Made by a program: the position numbers and the translations under genes. Positions 43,649-52,852 of a DNA stretch of 56,497 bases are shown one piece after another. Below the pieces are notes generated by a model. That model saw only the letters and a program-made list of their open reading frames with translations. It did no database searches and was not told where the DNA came from. This DNA is from Comamonas terrae (GTDB lineage: Bacteria; Pseudomonadota; Gammaproteobacteria; Burkholderiales; Burkholderiaceae_C): NCBI RefSeq assembly GCF_001544075.1, contig NZ_BCNT01000021.1:1-56497 (forward strand). The letters are read 5' to 3'. The first letter of the stretch is position 1. Each line of letters starts with the position of its first letter.

Positions 43649-44155
43649 TTAGTGCGAAGAGAGTTCACGCGCCGTGGACTGGAGTACTGCCTGCTCCAGC
43701 TTTTGCGCTGGCAGGTTCACCAATAGCTCCAGGCGACGACGAATCATGTGCATCGTCTGCCGGAAGGCTTCCAGCTTTGCTTCGTCAGAGGCCTCGCCTT
43801 CCGAGGGGTCCGGGTAGCCCCAATGCGCTGTGGCGGGATGACCAGGCCAAAACGGACACACTTCACCAGCCGCGTTGTCGCATACGGTGATGATCAGATC
43901 CATATGCGGCGCACCAGGCACAGCAAATTCGTCCCAGCTCTTGCTGCGCAAGCCCTCGACCGAGACACCGGCCTTTTGCAGCACCTGCAGCCCAAGCGGA
44001 TTGGGTTGCTGATTCTCGCGGGGGCTGCTGCCCGCCGAATAGGCTTTAAAACGGCCTTGGCCCATATCGTTGAGCAAGGCCTCAGCCAAGATGCTGCGTG
44101 CCGAATTGTGGGTGCACAGGAACAGGACGTTCAGGGGAGCTTTGTTGTCAGACAT
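43649..44155 (-). CDS. arsC: Arsenate reductase, LMW-PTP type
   Basis: 168 residues from ATG 44155; the longer open frame would overlap the arsR end. The P-loop CTHNSARS (C-x5-R-S) near residue 15 is the low-molecular-weight phosphatase signature, with WDEF and a DPSEGEAS aspartate loop. The partner Cys in ITVCDNAAGEVCPFWPG completes the thioredoxin- or mycothiol/glutaredoxin-linked cycle. It lies between arsR and arsB. Confidence 0.9.
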   Translation of the reverse strand: MSDNKAPLNVLFLCTHNSARSILAEALLNDMGQGRFKAYSAGSSPRENQQPNPLGLQVLQKAGVSVEGLRSKSWDEFAVPGAPHMDLIITVCDNAAGEVCPFWPGHPATAHWGYPDPSEGEASDEAKLEAFRQTMHMIRRRLELLVNLPAQKLEQAVLQSTARELSSH

Positions 44156-44201
44156 GGTTTTAGCAGCGGGACTTAGGGATGGGAAAAGGTTGCAGCGACG
44201 C

Positions 44202-44525
44202 TTAGCACTCGCACGACGCAACGGCGTCATCGGTACAAACCGCGCCCTGGCAGCAGTTCTCGGTGAGATATGCCAACAGATCGTTCATCACGGGAAAGGC
44301 CGCGCGATAGAGCACGTTTCGGCCCTGCCGCTCCTGGGTGACCAGGTCGGCATGAAACAGCTCTTTCAAATGAAAGGACAGCGCGTTCGGCGCGATGCCG
44401 AGCCGCTCAGCTAAGGCACTAGGTGTCAGGCCTTCAGGTCCAGCCACAACAAGGGCGCGAAATACGCGCAATCGGGCCTCATGGGCCAGAGCGGAGAGTG
44501 AGCGAATGACTTTTGCTTCTTGCAT
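44202..44525 (-). CDS. arsR: ArsR arsenite-responsive repressor
   Basis: 107 residues from ATG 44525; the upstream TTG at 44543 lies inside the operator. Winged helix with ALSFHLKELFHADLV as recognition region. Arsenite ligands are probably the C-terminal ENCCQGAVC trio plus extra cysteines, the arrangement known for Acidithiobacillus ArsR rather than the ELCVCDLC type. First gene of the main ars operon and autoregulated through the adjacent palindrome. Confidence 0.9.
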   Translation of the reverse strand: MQEAKVIRSLSALAHEARLRVFRALVVAGPEGLTPSALAERLGIAPNALSFHLKELFHADLVTQERQGRNVLYRAAFPVMNDLLAYLTENCCQGAVCTDDAVASCEC

Positions 44526-44534
44526 GAGTTGATA

Positions 44535-44560
44535 ATACATCAATTATTGAATTGATGTAT
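44535..44560 (-). promoter_or_regulatory. ArsR operator
   Basis: ATACATCAATT-ATTG-AATTGATGTAT is a perfect inverted repeat with 11-base arms, nine bases upstream of the arsR start. It is the expected binding site of the ArsR dimer for the whole ars operon. Confidence 0.85.
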
Positions 44561-44648
44561 AGAGCTATGAGCAAAGTCGACCCCTCCATAAATGCAGCTT
44601 ATGGCGAAAGGGGCCGAATCAGTGATTTCGTAGACACTGGCCGCTAAT

Positions 44649-47168
44649 TCAGTTGAGGCGATTCGACTTACTCAACCGCAGCGCGTTGAAGATCACAGAT
44701 GCTGAACTTAAGCTCATTGCTAACGCTGCGATCATTGGCGAAAGAAGCCACCCAGTGAACGGGTACAGAACTCCCGCAGCAATCGGCACACCAATTCCGT
44801 TGTATATAAAGGCAAATAGTAAGTTCTGCCGCATGTTGCGCACTGTGTCAGTTGAGATTTCACGCGACTGGGCAATGCCACGCAAATCACCCTTGACCAG
44901 CGTGATCTGACCGCTGTTCATTGCTACGTCGGTCCCTGTTCCCATGGCTACACCTACATCAGCTTTTGCCAAGGCCGGCGCATCGTTGATACCGTCACCA
45001 GCCATGGCAATCACATGGCCTTCACTTTGCAATCGCTCCACGAGAGCAAGCTTGTCAGCGGGCTTCACTTCGCCATGTACTTCATCAATACCAAGCTTGG
45101 CACCGACAGCCCTAGCTGTAGTCAAGCCATCTCCGGTCGCCATGACAATTCGCAAGCCGCTTGCATGAAGCGTTTGGATGGCATCCAGAGTGCTAGCTTT
45201 GATAGGGTCTGTTACCGCCAGAATGCCCGCGAACTTCCCATCAGCCGCTAAATGCATGATGCTTGCGCCCTCTCCTCGCAGGCGTTCTCCGTCCGCTTGC
45301 AAGGAAGATACAGAAACGCCTTCTTGAGCCATCAATGTGGTGTTGCCTAATGCCAAGCGCCGCCCCTCAACGGTTCCACGTACACCAATACCGCTGGCGG
45401 AATCGAAGTCCACTGGTTTAGCGAGTTGCAAGCCTTGTTCACGTGCAGCTCGGACGATGGCATCCGCAAGCGGATGCTCGCTACCCTGATCCAAGCTAGC
45501 GGCAAGCCTCAAAACTTCGTCAGCGGTGAAATCTGCAGTAGGAATCGCTTTATCGAACGCAGGCCGACCTTCTGTAAGGGTGCCCGTTTTATCTACGATG
45601 AGCGTATCCACTTCACGCATTTTTTCTATGGCGCCCGCGTCACGGAACAAAACGCCTTGCTCTGCAGCGCGCCCTGTGGCCACCATTACTGACATGGGTG
45701 TGGCCAAACCTAGCGCACATGGGCAGGCGATGATGAGTACCGCGACGGCATTGATCAACCCAAACACCCAACTGGGCTCTGGGCCAAAAATTCCCCAGAC
45801 GAAGAAGGTCACTACAGCAACTAGCACGACAACCAGAACGAACTTTCCAGCCACTACGTCGGCCATTCGCTGCATCGGTGCCTTAGACCGTTGGGCCGAT
45901 GCAACCATCTGAACTATCTGGGAGAGCATGGTGGCAGTGCCCACCTTTTCTGACCTCATGACCAGAGCACCGCTCGTATTGAGTGTGGCGCCGATCAACT
46001 TGTCATCAACGCGCTTTGTCACAGGTATTGGCTCGCCTGTGAGCATCGATTCATCAACGGCACTTTGGCCTTCCGTGACAATGCCATCCACGGGTACTTT
46101 TTCGCCTGGACGTACGCGCAGCAAGTCTCCGACATGCACGTGGCTGAGGGGAACATCTTCCTCACTGCCATCTGCATTGATACGCCTTGCCGTCTTAGGA
46201 GCTAGGCTAAGCAATGATTTGATAGCGGCCGAGGTCTGAGAACGAGCCTTCAGCTCAATGATCTGCCCCAACATGGTCAAAGAAATGATGACCACCGCTG
46301 CCTCGAAATAAACAGCTACACGGCCCATGGATACGAACGAGTCGGGAAACACACCAGGTGCCAGCGTCGCTACGAGGCTGTAGACAAAGGCGGCTCCCGA
46401 TCCCAAGCTGATCAACGTCCACATGTTCGGACTGCGGTGGATGATTGACTGCCAGCCTCGAACAAAAAAGGGCCAGCCCGTCCATAGCACCACGGGCAGG
46501 GAAAGAGTCAACTCGACCCATGTTTGGGTCTGCATAGTGAACCAGCCGAACTTGTGTCCGAACATGGCCAGAGTGGTAACAATCAGGGTGAGTGGTAGCG
46601 TCCACCAGAATCGCCGTTGGAAGTCTTGCAACTCACTGTTGTCCTCTTCTCCAACCGGGATCAGTGGCTCCAAGGTCATTCCGCACTTGGGGCAGTTTCC
46701 GGGATGATCTTGCCGAACCTCCGGATGCATCGGGCAGGTATAGATCGTTCCGCCCGGAACCACGCCCGAGTCATCAAACGATTTCTGATCTGAATGACTT
46801 GCAGCCACGTGAGCATGTTCGTGCGAGCTGCGTAACTGGGCCTCAGGTACCAAATGCATTTGGCACTTGGGGCAGCGCCCCGGATGATATTGATGGACTT
46901 CAGGATGCATTGGGCATACATAGACTGTGTCCCCTCCTGCGTGATCAGCCTGCTCGTTACTCGATATGAATTGCGCAGGGCCCCGAGCAAATTTTTGCTG
47001 GCAACCGTCACTGCAGAAGCGATAGATCCGTCCTTCGTGAACTATCCGATGGGCCGACTGTGGAGAGACAGTCATGCCGCAAACAGGATCTTGCAAAGGC
47101 TCGGCGTCAGTTTTGGTGTTTTCCAACTCTACTGATTCTGAAGAAGATCGATGCTGATGATGTTGCAT
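44649..47168 (-). CDS. copA: Cu(I)-translocating P1B-type ATPase
   Basis: 839 residues. N-terminal metal modules in order: a His-rich start, a YHS-type domain (DPVCGMTV at 27-34, FCSDGC at 51-56), and two CPMHPE-x-HPG-CPKC modules (85-102 and 145-162). The usual HMA CxxC domain is absent. Core motifs: TGEP (377-380), CPC (482-484) in the transport helix, phosphorylated Asp526 in DKTGT, HP locus SEHPLADA and GDGINDAPA. It exports Cu(I) (perhaps Ag(I)) from the cytosol. It has a separate MerR-type promoter. I use copA here for the ATPase; the oxidase at 49878 bears the same historical name. Confidence 0.92.
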   Translation of the reverse strand: MQHHQHRSSSESVELENTKTDAEPLQDPVCGMTVSPQSAHRIVHEGRIYRFCSDGCQQKFARGPAQFISSNEQADHAGGDTVYVCPMHPEVHQYHPGRCPKCQMHLVPEAQLRSSHEHAHVAASHSDQKSFDDSGVVPGGTIYTCPMHPEVRQDHPGNCPKCGMTLEPLIPVGEEDNSELQDFQRRFWWTLPLTLIVTTLAMFGHKFGWFTMQTQTWVELTLSLPVVLWTGWPFFVRGWQSIIHRSPNMWTLISLGSGAAFVYSLVATLAPGVFPDSFVSMGRVAVYFEAAVVIISLTMLGQIIELKARSQTSAAIKSLLSLAPKTARRINADGSEEDVPLSHVHVGDLLRVRPGEKVPVDGIVTEGQSAVDESMLTGEPIPVTKRVDDKLIGATLNTSGALVMRSEKVGTATMLSQIVQMVASAQRSKAPMQRMADVVAGKFVLVVVLVAVVTFFVWGIFGPEPSWVFGLINAVAVLIIACPCALGLATPMSVMVATGRAAEQGVLFRDAGAIEKMREVDTLIVDKTGTLTEGRPAFDKAIPTADFTADEVLRLAASLDQGSEHPLADAIVRAAREQGLQLAKPVDFDSASGIGVRGTVEGRRLALGNTTLMAQEGVSVSSLQADGERLRGEGASIMHLAADGKFAGILAVTDPIKASTLDAIQTLHASGLRIVMATGDGLTTARAVGAKLGIDEVHGEVKPADKLALVERLQSEGHVIAMAGDGINDAPALAKADVGVAMGTGTDVAMNSGQITLVKGDLRGIAQSREISTDTVRNMRQNLLFAFIYNGIGVPIAAGVLYPFTGWLLSPMIAALAMSLSSASVIFNALRLSKSNRLN

Positions 47169-47196
47169 GCAGATGGCCCTTCGCGATGTTGGATCG

Positions 47197-47227
47197 ATTC
47201 TTGGCTCTTACACCATGTGAATGTCAA
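47197..47227 (-). promoter_or_regulatory. MerR/CueR-type promoter of the Cu ATPase
   Basis: On the minus strand TTGACA (47227-47222) and AAGAAT (47202-47197) are separated by 19 bases, the long spacing used by MerR-family activators. The spacer begins with the near-dyad TTCACAT-GG-TGTAA. Almost the same element lies in front of the CopZ-like gene at 54581. The remaining 47228-47452 shows no gene. Confidence 0.62.
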
Positions 47228-47452
47228 GCCAGAATCTGCTTGAGAAATAACTCTGTCCACCTCTTCTGAGGTACCGCAACCTGAGTACGGTGCTTGTGGC
47301 CATCTCAATCCAAGAAATGATTCTGGGGTTGAGGTGGCCTTTGTCATGACTACATGGCACGGAGATCATCCAAGCATGAATCCTCCGAAGCGATGCACCC
47401 TTCCTCTCCGTGTGCAGTCCCCGTGTCAGCTGTCGGTGGGTGATCTAAAGGT

Positions 47453-48379
47453 TCAAATTCCTTTTGGCGAAAGAATCCCTAACCAAGCCACACTCGCCAA
47501 AACCAGAACTGCCAGTGTTGCTTCCATGAACAGGCTCTGGCGTAGCTTAGAGACTGCTTGCGCACGATTCCCTGAGCCCAATGATGCCTCCAGACTTGGA
47601 CTAAGCCGGAATCGATTTGCTGCTGCCAATGCAAGCATTCCGAGAACCAGCATTAGCTTGCCTAGCAGCAACTGACCATAGAGTGTTGAAACAAGCGGAT
47701 CAAGCGAAGGCCCTGCGATCAATACATAGTTGACTACGCCACTGGCTGCAAGAACGAAAACGATCAGCGTTCCGACATGGGCAAAGCCGTTTGATGTGCG
47801 GCTCAATATGGCTACGGTGTCCTGTGTCGCATTTGCCCTACTTGTGGCTAAGATCAAAAAAGCAAGCAACGCGCCGACCCATGCACCTGCTGCCCAGAGG
47901 TGGGAGATGTCTGAAGCAAGGTGGATGTATCCACGCATTCCGTCGTCCATCGCTCCATGACCAGCCCAGGCCAGTGTCGCCAGCGCTACACCGCTAGATA
48001 CGGACATGGCAACGAAGCGAAACGTTGGATTGAACTTCACTAGGGCAATCAAGATGCAAAGCGCTAGCGCAAGAATACGAATGCACCAAGCAAGGCCCAT
48101 GTGAGTGCCGGTGATGAGCATCTCGAAGATATGCGTTGACAACTCGGAGTAAGTTTGCGCACCGGACATGGCCTTGGCAAGGACTGTCATGCCAATCACT
48201 GACAGTCCAATCCCGATTACTGCACATACACCAACGCAAACGCGATAGCGACGCGCAATTGCCAAGGATCGCTCGTCGTGGCCAAGGGCATAGACGCTGA
48301 ACATGGCGACGCCAAAACCTGCAGCCATGTCCAGATACAGCGCAAGGCGCAATACGATGGTGAACCAATCCTCGGCCAT
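47453..48379 (-). CDS. copD: CopD inner-membrane copper protein
   Basis: 308 residues with eight predicted transmembrane helices. WAGHGAMDDG, ASDISHLWAAGAWVGALLAF and the N-terminal segment are typical of CopD. Membrane-facing His and Met residues could pass copper inward or hold it. It starts 4 bases after copC and closes the copABCD operon. CopC and CopD usually act as a pair. Confidence 0.9.
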   Translation of the reverse strand: MAEDWFTIVLRLALYLDMAAGFGVAMFSVYALGHDERSLAIARRYRVCVGVCAVIGIGLSVIGMTVLAKAMSGAQTYSELSTHIFEMLITGTHMGLAWCIRILALALCILIALVKFNPTFRFVAMSVSSGVALATLAWAGHGAMDDGMRGYIHLASDISHLWAAGAWVGALLAFLILATSRANATQDTVAILSRTSNGFAHVGTLIVFVLAASGVVNYVLIAGPSLDPLVSTLYGQLLLGKLMLVLGMLALAAANRFRLSPSLEASLGSGNRAQAVSKLRQSLFMEATLAVLVLASVAWLGILSPKGI

Positions 48380-48383
48380 TTGC

Positions 48384-48770
48384 TTACTTCACCTGGAATG
48401 TGACGTTGCCATTGATAGGGTGTGTGTCTGACGACACTGCACGCCAATCCACGCGATAGGCACCGGGTTGAAGCGTCTGAGCGGGAGTAATGACCATGGT
48501 TTTGCCATCGCTAGCGCCAGAGACGCTTGCGCTGACCTTCATTGCGCCGTGGTTCGGCATTCCGGGCATCCCCGTCATGATCAAGTTCGCTGCCGAGAAC
48601 TGAGGAACCAGCGTTTCCGAGAACTTCAACTCAATCGTGGCAGGTGCCGCGACCTGCGACTTATCCGCAGGAGAGGAGGAAACTAACGAAGGATGTGCAA
48701 ATGCTGCGGAAGCGAACAGTGTTGCGGCAATTGGCGCGATGAACTTAGCGACCAGGTTTGAGCGGTTCAT
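48384..48770 (-). CDS. copC: CopC periplasmic copper-binding protein
   Basis: 128 residues. A signal peptide is cut after AFA, leaving mature His as residue 1 (HPSLVSSSPADKS), the Cu(II) brace ligand. DTHP near residue 117 provides the second His and Asp. A Met-rich loop (MTGMPGMPNHGAM) gives a separate Cu(I) site. Beta-sandwich length is as usual for the family. It lies between copB and copD. Confidence 0.93.
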   Translation of the reverse strand: MNRSNLVAKFIAPIAATLFASAAFAHPSLVSSSPADKSQVAAPATIELKFSETLVPQFSAANLIMTGMPGMPNHGAMKVSASVSGASDGKTMVITPAQTLQPGAYRVDWRAVSSDTHPINGNVTFQVK

Positions 48771-48880
48771 GAGAGACTCCTATCTAAGTGTGATGGTGGT
48801 TTGAAAACAGATGTCGAATCTAGGTCTGTAGAGTTGGCGCTCCCAAGGACGCGCCAACTAGGAAGGGGACATTGGCCAGG

Positions 48881-49852
48881 CTAGAACCAGAAGCGGACAC
48901 CGGCCACCCAACGTGTTTGCTGAGCACGGCCACCGTCGGCACGAACGAGATCAGCGGTTCGCCCGAAACTTCCCGCACGTTCCACTCCGATATATGGAGC
49001 GAATTGACGGCTGAACTCGTAGCGCAGTCGCAGGCCCGCAGATGCTTCGGCTAGGCCCTTGCCGATATGCCGCTCTGGATCATCCTTGCCGTAAAACTGC
49101 ATTTCAGCTCTTGGCTCAAGGATCAGGCGCTGAGTCAGCAATAGTTCGTAGCTTGCATTTAGGCGAAGCGCAGTTCTGCCGCCACTGCCAACATAGGCTG
49201 TGGCCTCCAGCTCGAACCAGTAAGGGGCCAGGCCCTGCACACCAAATGCCAGCCATTGACGGCTAGGTCCCACGCCGTTGTCTAAGCGCAGACCCAACTG
49301 TGTATCCCAATAGGTTGTGGCAGCACGGCTCCAAAGCAGTTCGGTGCGAGACTCTTCGAGCTTTCCTTTGGCGACGTCACCTTCTGCCTTCAAGACAGCT
49401 TTGTTGTATGAGGTCCCGTACCATGCTTGCAAGTCATAGGCCGTTGAATCATCACCTCTGCGTGAAAAACGGCGTTCCAGGGTCTCACCACGCAGCGAGG
49501 CAAAGGTATGCTCGTCCGCAAGCATCAAGCGCGGGACGCCAGGCACCGCGTAATCGCCCGATCCCAAGGTCAACCCATTGGAATACCCATGTGGGTCGCG
49601 AGCATCTGGAGGTGCGGATCCCCCTTGCATCTGCATGCTGCCGTGATCCATCGCAGGGCCGCTTGCAGCGCTGCCAGTCATAGCACCATGACCTGCATGT
49701 GGATCAGCTGCAGTTGTGGCAGGGCTTGCCGGTGCTTCCATTTGCATATTCGCTTGGCCATGCGATGAATGGTCGCTTTGCGCCTGGGCCGCAATACTCA
49801 CCAGAGCGAGGAGCGCAGTGGACAATGCACGAATAGGGAGTGCTTTGGACAT
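48881..49852 (-). CDS. copB: CopB outer-membrane copper protein
   Basis: 323 residues. Signal peptide (1-24), then a His/Met-rich low-complexity segment (HAGHGAMTGS, MDHGSMQMQG; about 25-80) that can bind copper, followed by a beta-barrel domain ending in the aromatic VRFWF typical of outer-membrane proteins. GYSNGLTLGSG and AWYGTSYNKAVLKAEGD are family blocks. It starts 25 bases after the CopA oxidase stop. Confidence 0.92.
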   Translation of the reverse strand: MSKALPIRALSTALLALVSIAAQAQSDHSSHGQANMQMEAPASPATTAADPHAGHGAMTGSAASGPAMDHGSMQMQGGSAPPDARDPHGYSNGLTLGSGDYAVPGVPRLMLADEHTFASLRGETLERRFSRRGDDSTAYDLQAWYGTSYNKAVLKAEGDVAKGKLEESRTELLWSRAATTYWDTQLGLRLDNGVGPSRQWLAFGVQGLAPYWFELEATAYVGSGGRTALRLNASYELLLTQRLILEPRAEMQFYGKDDPERHIGKGLAEASAGLRLRYEFSRQFAPYIGVERAGSFGRTADLVRADGGRAQQTRWVAGVRFWF

Positions 49853-49877
49853 TTTTGATCTTCCTTGTGAGGTTTGT

Positions 49878-51803
49878 TCAAGACACTACGACTTCGCGGA
49901 ACATGCCTGCATCCATGTGGAACATCAGGTGGCAATGCCATGCCCAGCGCCCCAGAGCATCTGCCGTCACCAAGAAGCTGATGCGTTGTGCAGGCTGTAC
50001 TGGCAAGGTGTGTCGACGGGCGAGGAATCGACCATCAGGGCTCTCCAGTTCACTCCACATCCCATGCAAGTGCATAGGGTGAGTCATCATCGTGTCGTTG
50101 TGCAGGATGACTCGCAAACGCTCGCCGTGACGGAAGTGAACAGGCGTTGATTGCCCGAACTCCAATCCATCAAGAGACCAGGAATATCGCTCCATATTCC
50201 CCGTCAGGTGCAACTCCACCTCTCGTCCAGGACCGCGCGAGTCCATCGGACCTGAAGGTGTATGCAGATCTGCCAAGGTCAGCACCCGTCTGCCGTTATT
50301 GCGCAGACCGATACCGGGATCGTCAAGATTGGTGCGGGCCATATCGACTCGCATATCTGTTCTTGCGCCATATTCAGTGCGAGCATGGCGTGCGGTGGTG
50401 CTGGGCACTGCCAAGCTCCCAGCAGGCTTGGCATGCTGACTATGGTCCATCGCCATACCACCGTGATTCATGCCGGCCATCGCACCATGATCCATGCCGG
50501 CCATTGCCCCCGACATACCAGCCATCCCGGCCATACCCGTCATCCCAGACATGCCGGTCATCCCAGACATGCCGGTCATCCCAGACATGCCGGTCATCCC
50601 AGACATGCCGGTCATGTCCATGTCGGCTCCAGAACTGCCATGGCTCATGGCGCCCATCATGTCGCTCATACCCAGCCATTCGACGGGATCGAGTGCGGGG
50701 ACTGGAGCCTGCAGGCCTTCGCGCACTGCTAACGTAGCGCGTGCGTAGCCTGTTCGGTCCATCGACTGGGCAAAAATCGTATAGGCGTCATCACGTGGCT
50801 CGACAATCACGTCTATGGTTTCGCCAGGGCCGAATCGGAATTCATCGACAGTCACAGGCTCTACGTCGACACCGTCAACATGAACCACCGTGAGCTTCAG
50901 GCCCGGTATACGTACGTCATAGAAGGTATTGCCCGCGCCGTTGACCATGCGCAGCCGGACACGCTCGCCCGGACGGAAAAGAGCAGTCCAATTGCCTGCA
51001 GGTGTGACGCCATTTGCGAGGTAGGTCAGGGTCGCAGAAGAGAGGTCGGCTAAATCCGTTGGATTCATGCGCATCTCGTTCCACATCTTGCGCTTGTCTA
51101 ATGCCGCTGACACGCCATCACGCGATGCATCACGGAAGAAATCAAAGACCGTGGGCTGGTTGTAGTTGTAGTAGTCGCCCTGAACCTTGAGCTTTGCGAA
51201 AACGCGCATGGGGTCTTCGTCAGTCCAGTCAGAGAAGAGCACGACATGATCACGATCTGCACGGATAGTCTCAGGTCCTGCGGGATCAATGATGATCGCT
51301 CCATACATGCCGGTGAGTTCCTGCATGCCTGAATGTGAGTGATACCAGTAGGAACCGCTTTGCTGAACCTTGAAACGGTAGGTAAACGTCTCTCCAGGAG
51401 GAATGCCCGCAAAGCTGATGCCTGGAACTCCGTCCATCTGGTAGGGCAAGATAATGCCGTGCCAATGAATAGAAGTGGCCTCGCGCAGCTTGTTCGTGAC
51501 GCGAATCGTCACCGTCTCCCCCTCTCGCCAGCGCAGGGTTGGTGCAGGAAGCGATCCATTGATCGTTGTCGCCATCCCTGGCTTGCCCGTAAAGTTCACG
51601 GCGGACTCGGCGATCACCAAATCGAACTCGTTACCCTTCAGCACCGGAGCGGCCCCGCGGACTGTGGAGCTCTGCTGTGCGAATGCCATGAGCGACTGCG
51701 TTGACAGGCCCGCCAGAACGCCTCCTGCGGCCAGCCCCTGAACGAAGCGCCGACGAGAGAACCCTTGAGTGGGAGTGACAAAAAATGGCGAATGACGCGG
51801 CAT
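49878..51803 (-). CDS. copA: CopA periplasmic multicopper oxidase
   Basis: 641 residues from ATG 51803 (GGAGGA upstream). A Tat signal GFSRRRFVQGLAAGG directs folded export. Copper ligands: SIHWHG, YWYHSHSG, HPMHLHG and WAWHCHLMFHMDAGM, i.e. full type 1, 2 and 3 sites. Between domains 2 and 3 a Met-rich insert consists of tandem MTGMSG units, then MAGMDHG-type repeats with His, encoded by an 18-base DNA repeat. It oxidises Cu(I) to Cu(II) in the periplasm. First gene of copABCD, with a regulator-type promoter in the divergent region. Confidence 0.95.
   Translation of the reverse strand: MPRHSPFFVTPTQGFSRRRFVQGLAAGGVLAGLSTQSLMAFAQQSSTVRGAAPVLKGNEFDLVIAESAVNFTGKPGMATTINGSLPAPTLRWREGETVTIRVTNKLREATSIHWHGIILPYQMDGVPGISFAGIPPGETFTYRFKVQQSGSYWYHSHSGMQELTGMYGAIIIDPAGPETIRADRDHVVLFSDWTDEDPMRVFAKLKVQGDYYNYNQPTVFDFFRDASRDGVSAALDKRKMWNEMRMNPTDLADLSSATLTYLANGVTPAGNWTALFRPGERVRLRMVNGAGNTFYDVRIPGLKLTVVHVDGVDVEPVTVDEFRFGPGETIDVIVEPRDDAYTIFAQSMDRTGYARATLAVREGLQAPVPALDPVEWLGMSDMMGAMSHGSSGADMDMTGMSGMTGMSGMTGMSGMTGMSGMTGMAGMAGMSGAMAGMDHGAMAGMNHGGMAMDHSQHAKPAGSLAVPSTTARHARTEYGARTDMRVDMARTNLDDPGIGLRNNGRRVLTLADLHTPSGPMDSRGPGREVELHLTGNMERYSWSLDGLEFGQSTPVHFRHGERLRVILHNDTMMTHPMHLHGMWSELESPDGRFLARRHTLPVQPAQRISFLVTADALGRWAWHCHLMFHMDAGMFREVVVS
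50540..50611 (-). repeat. 18-base tandem repeat in copA oxidase
   Basis: Four consecutive perfect copies of GTCATCCCAGACATGCCG (plus-strand reading), coding MTGMSG-type Met-rich hexapeptides, with decayed copies on both sides. The perfect identity points to recent slippage-driven expansion, so copy number probably varies between strains. Confidence 0.9.
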
Positions 51804-51884
51804 AAGGTGAAATCCTCCAGAGCTTCCAAGAAATTCGTTTTCGGCGACGCTTGCCTGATGCAATGAGCGCTCGATATGTTCAGT

Positions 51885-51940
51885 ATGCTAGGGCGTGCTG
51901 AATTTCGGAGGAGTGACTCATTCATTACATTCATGTAATG
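51885..51940 (-). promoter_or_regulatory. copABCD operator and promoter
   Basis: CATTACAT-TC-ATGTAATG (51923-51940) is a perfect 18-base inverted repeat. Reading on the minus strand from its TTACAT at 51938, AGTCA lies at +20 and TAGCAT at +48, matching the offsets of the czc-type promoters although the core is TTACA, not TGACA. The likely binder is CopR. Confidence 0.7.
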
Positions 51941-52090
51941 CTCGCGTCATGTTTGGTGCGACGGAGGGCTTCTATCCAGAAATGCCTTCGATGCAGTCAA
52001 AAGGTTCACTCTGCTAGCCACGCTTGATGACTTCCCAGGAAGGAACAACGAGGCAGTGTTGGCCTTTCTATCGCCAGGATTTCAGGAACA

Positions 52091-52144
52091 TTACATTTTT
52101 CTTATCTTCATGTCAGAGGGCTTCAAACTCGGCACACTCTTGAT
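52091..52144 (+). promoter_or_regulatory. Possible copRS promoter with CopR half-sites
   Basis: TTACAT at 52091 (inside ACATTACATTT) and a perfect TGTCA at 52111 (+20) fit the regulator half-site spacing. The hexamer at +48 is CTTGAT, a poor -10, so autoregulation through a weak promoter is possible. The rest of 51941-52168 shows no gene. Confidence 0.45.
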
Positions 52145-52168
52145 CGTCCACTGCAGCGGAGCGAGTAC

Positions 52169-52852
52169 ATGAGGATTTTGATTGTTGAAGATGAGCCTAA
52201 AACAGGTGAGTACCTGCGCCAGGGATTGACCGAGGCTGGCTACATTGCTGACCTCGTCCCAAATGGCTCAGACGGCTTACATCTGGCTTTGCAAGGGGAG
52301 TACTCCTTGGTAATCTTGGATGTTATGCTGCCGGGCCTCAATGGTTGGCAGGTGCTCCAGTCTTTGCGTGATCGAGGACTACATATGCCGGTCCTGTTTC
52401 TTACTGCACGGGACCATGTCGAGGACCGTGTCAAAGGTCTAGAGCTCGGCGCAGATGATTACCTGGTAAAGCCGTTTTCGTTCGCAGAGCTACTCGCCAG
52501 AGTTCGCATCATTCTTAGACGTGGACATCCGGCCAACGAAGGTACTACTCTGACTGTTGCAGATCTCGAACTAGACCTGCTGCGTCGCCGCGTATCTCGC
52601 AACGGCAAACGTGTTGACCTCACAGCCAAAGAGTTCGGACTCTTAGAGTTGCTGATGCGCCGACATGGTGAAGTGCTGCCACGTTCATTGATCGCATCGC
52701 AGGTATGGGACATGAATTTCGACAGCGACACCAACGTCATTGAGGTGGCCATGCGCCGTCTGCGAGTCAAAATTGACGAAGGCCACTCGATCAAACTGAT
52801 CCAGACCGTAAGGGGCATGGGCTATGTGCTTGAAGTCCCTGAGGAGGAATAG
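52169..52852 (+). CDS. copR: CopR-like OmpR-family response regulator
   Basis: 227 residues: receiver domain with phospho-acceptor Asp51 ([11 protein letters not shown]), Thr/Lys switch residues ([27 protein letters not shown]), and a C-terminal winged helix ending [10 protein letters not shown]. Divergent from copABCD and directly followed by its kinase. Distinct in sequence from the regulator at 1934. It likely activates copABCD at the CATTACAT dyad. Confidence 0.9.
   Translation: MRILIVEDEPKTGEYLRQGLTEAGYIADLVPNGSDGLHLALQGEYSLVILDVMLPGLNGWQVLQSLRDRGLHMPVLFLTARDHVEDRVKGLELGADDYLVKPFSFAELLARVRIILRRGHPANEGTTLTVADLELDLLRRRVSRNGKRVDLTAKEFGLLELLMRRHGEVLPRSLIASQVWDMNFDSDTNVIEVAMRRLRVKIDEGHSIKLIQTVRGMGYVLEVPEEE

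Noticed and set aside
50440..50748. Open frames with repeated motifs on both strands across the Met-rich repeat, at first sight like a repeat protein or CRISPR-like array
   Set aside because: The repeats are contiguous 18-base units without spacers and lie within the copA oxidase frame; the other frames are shadows of it.
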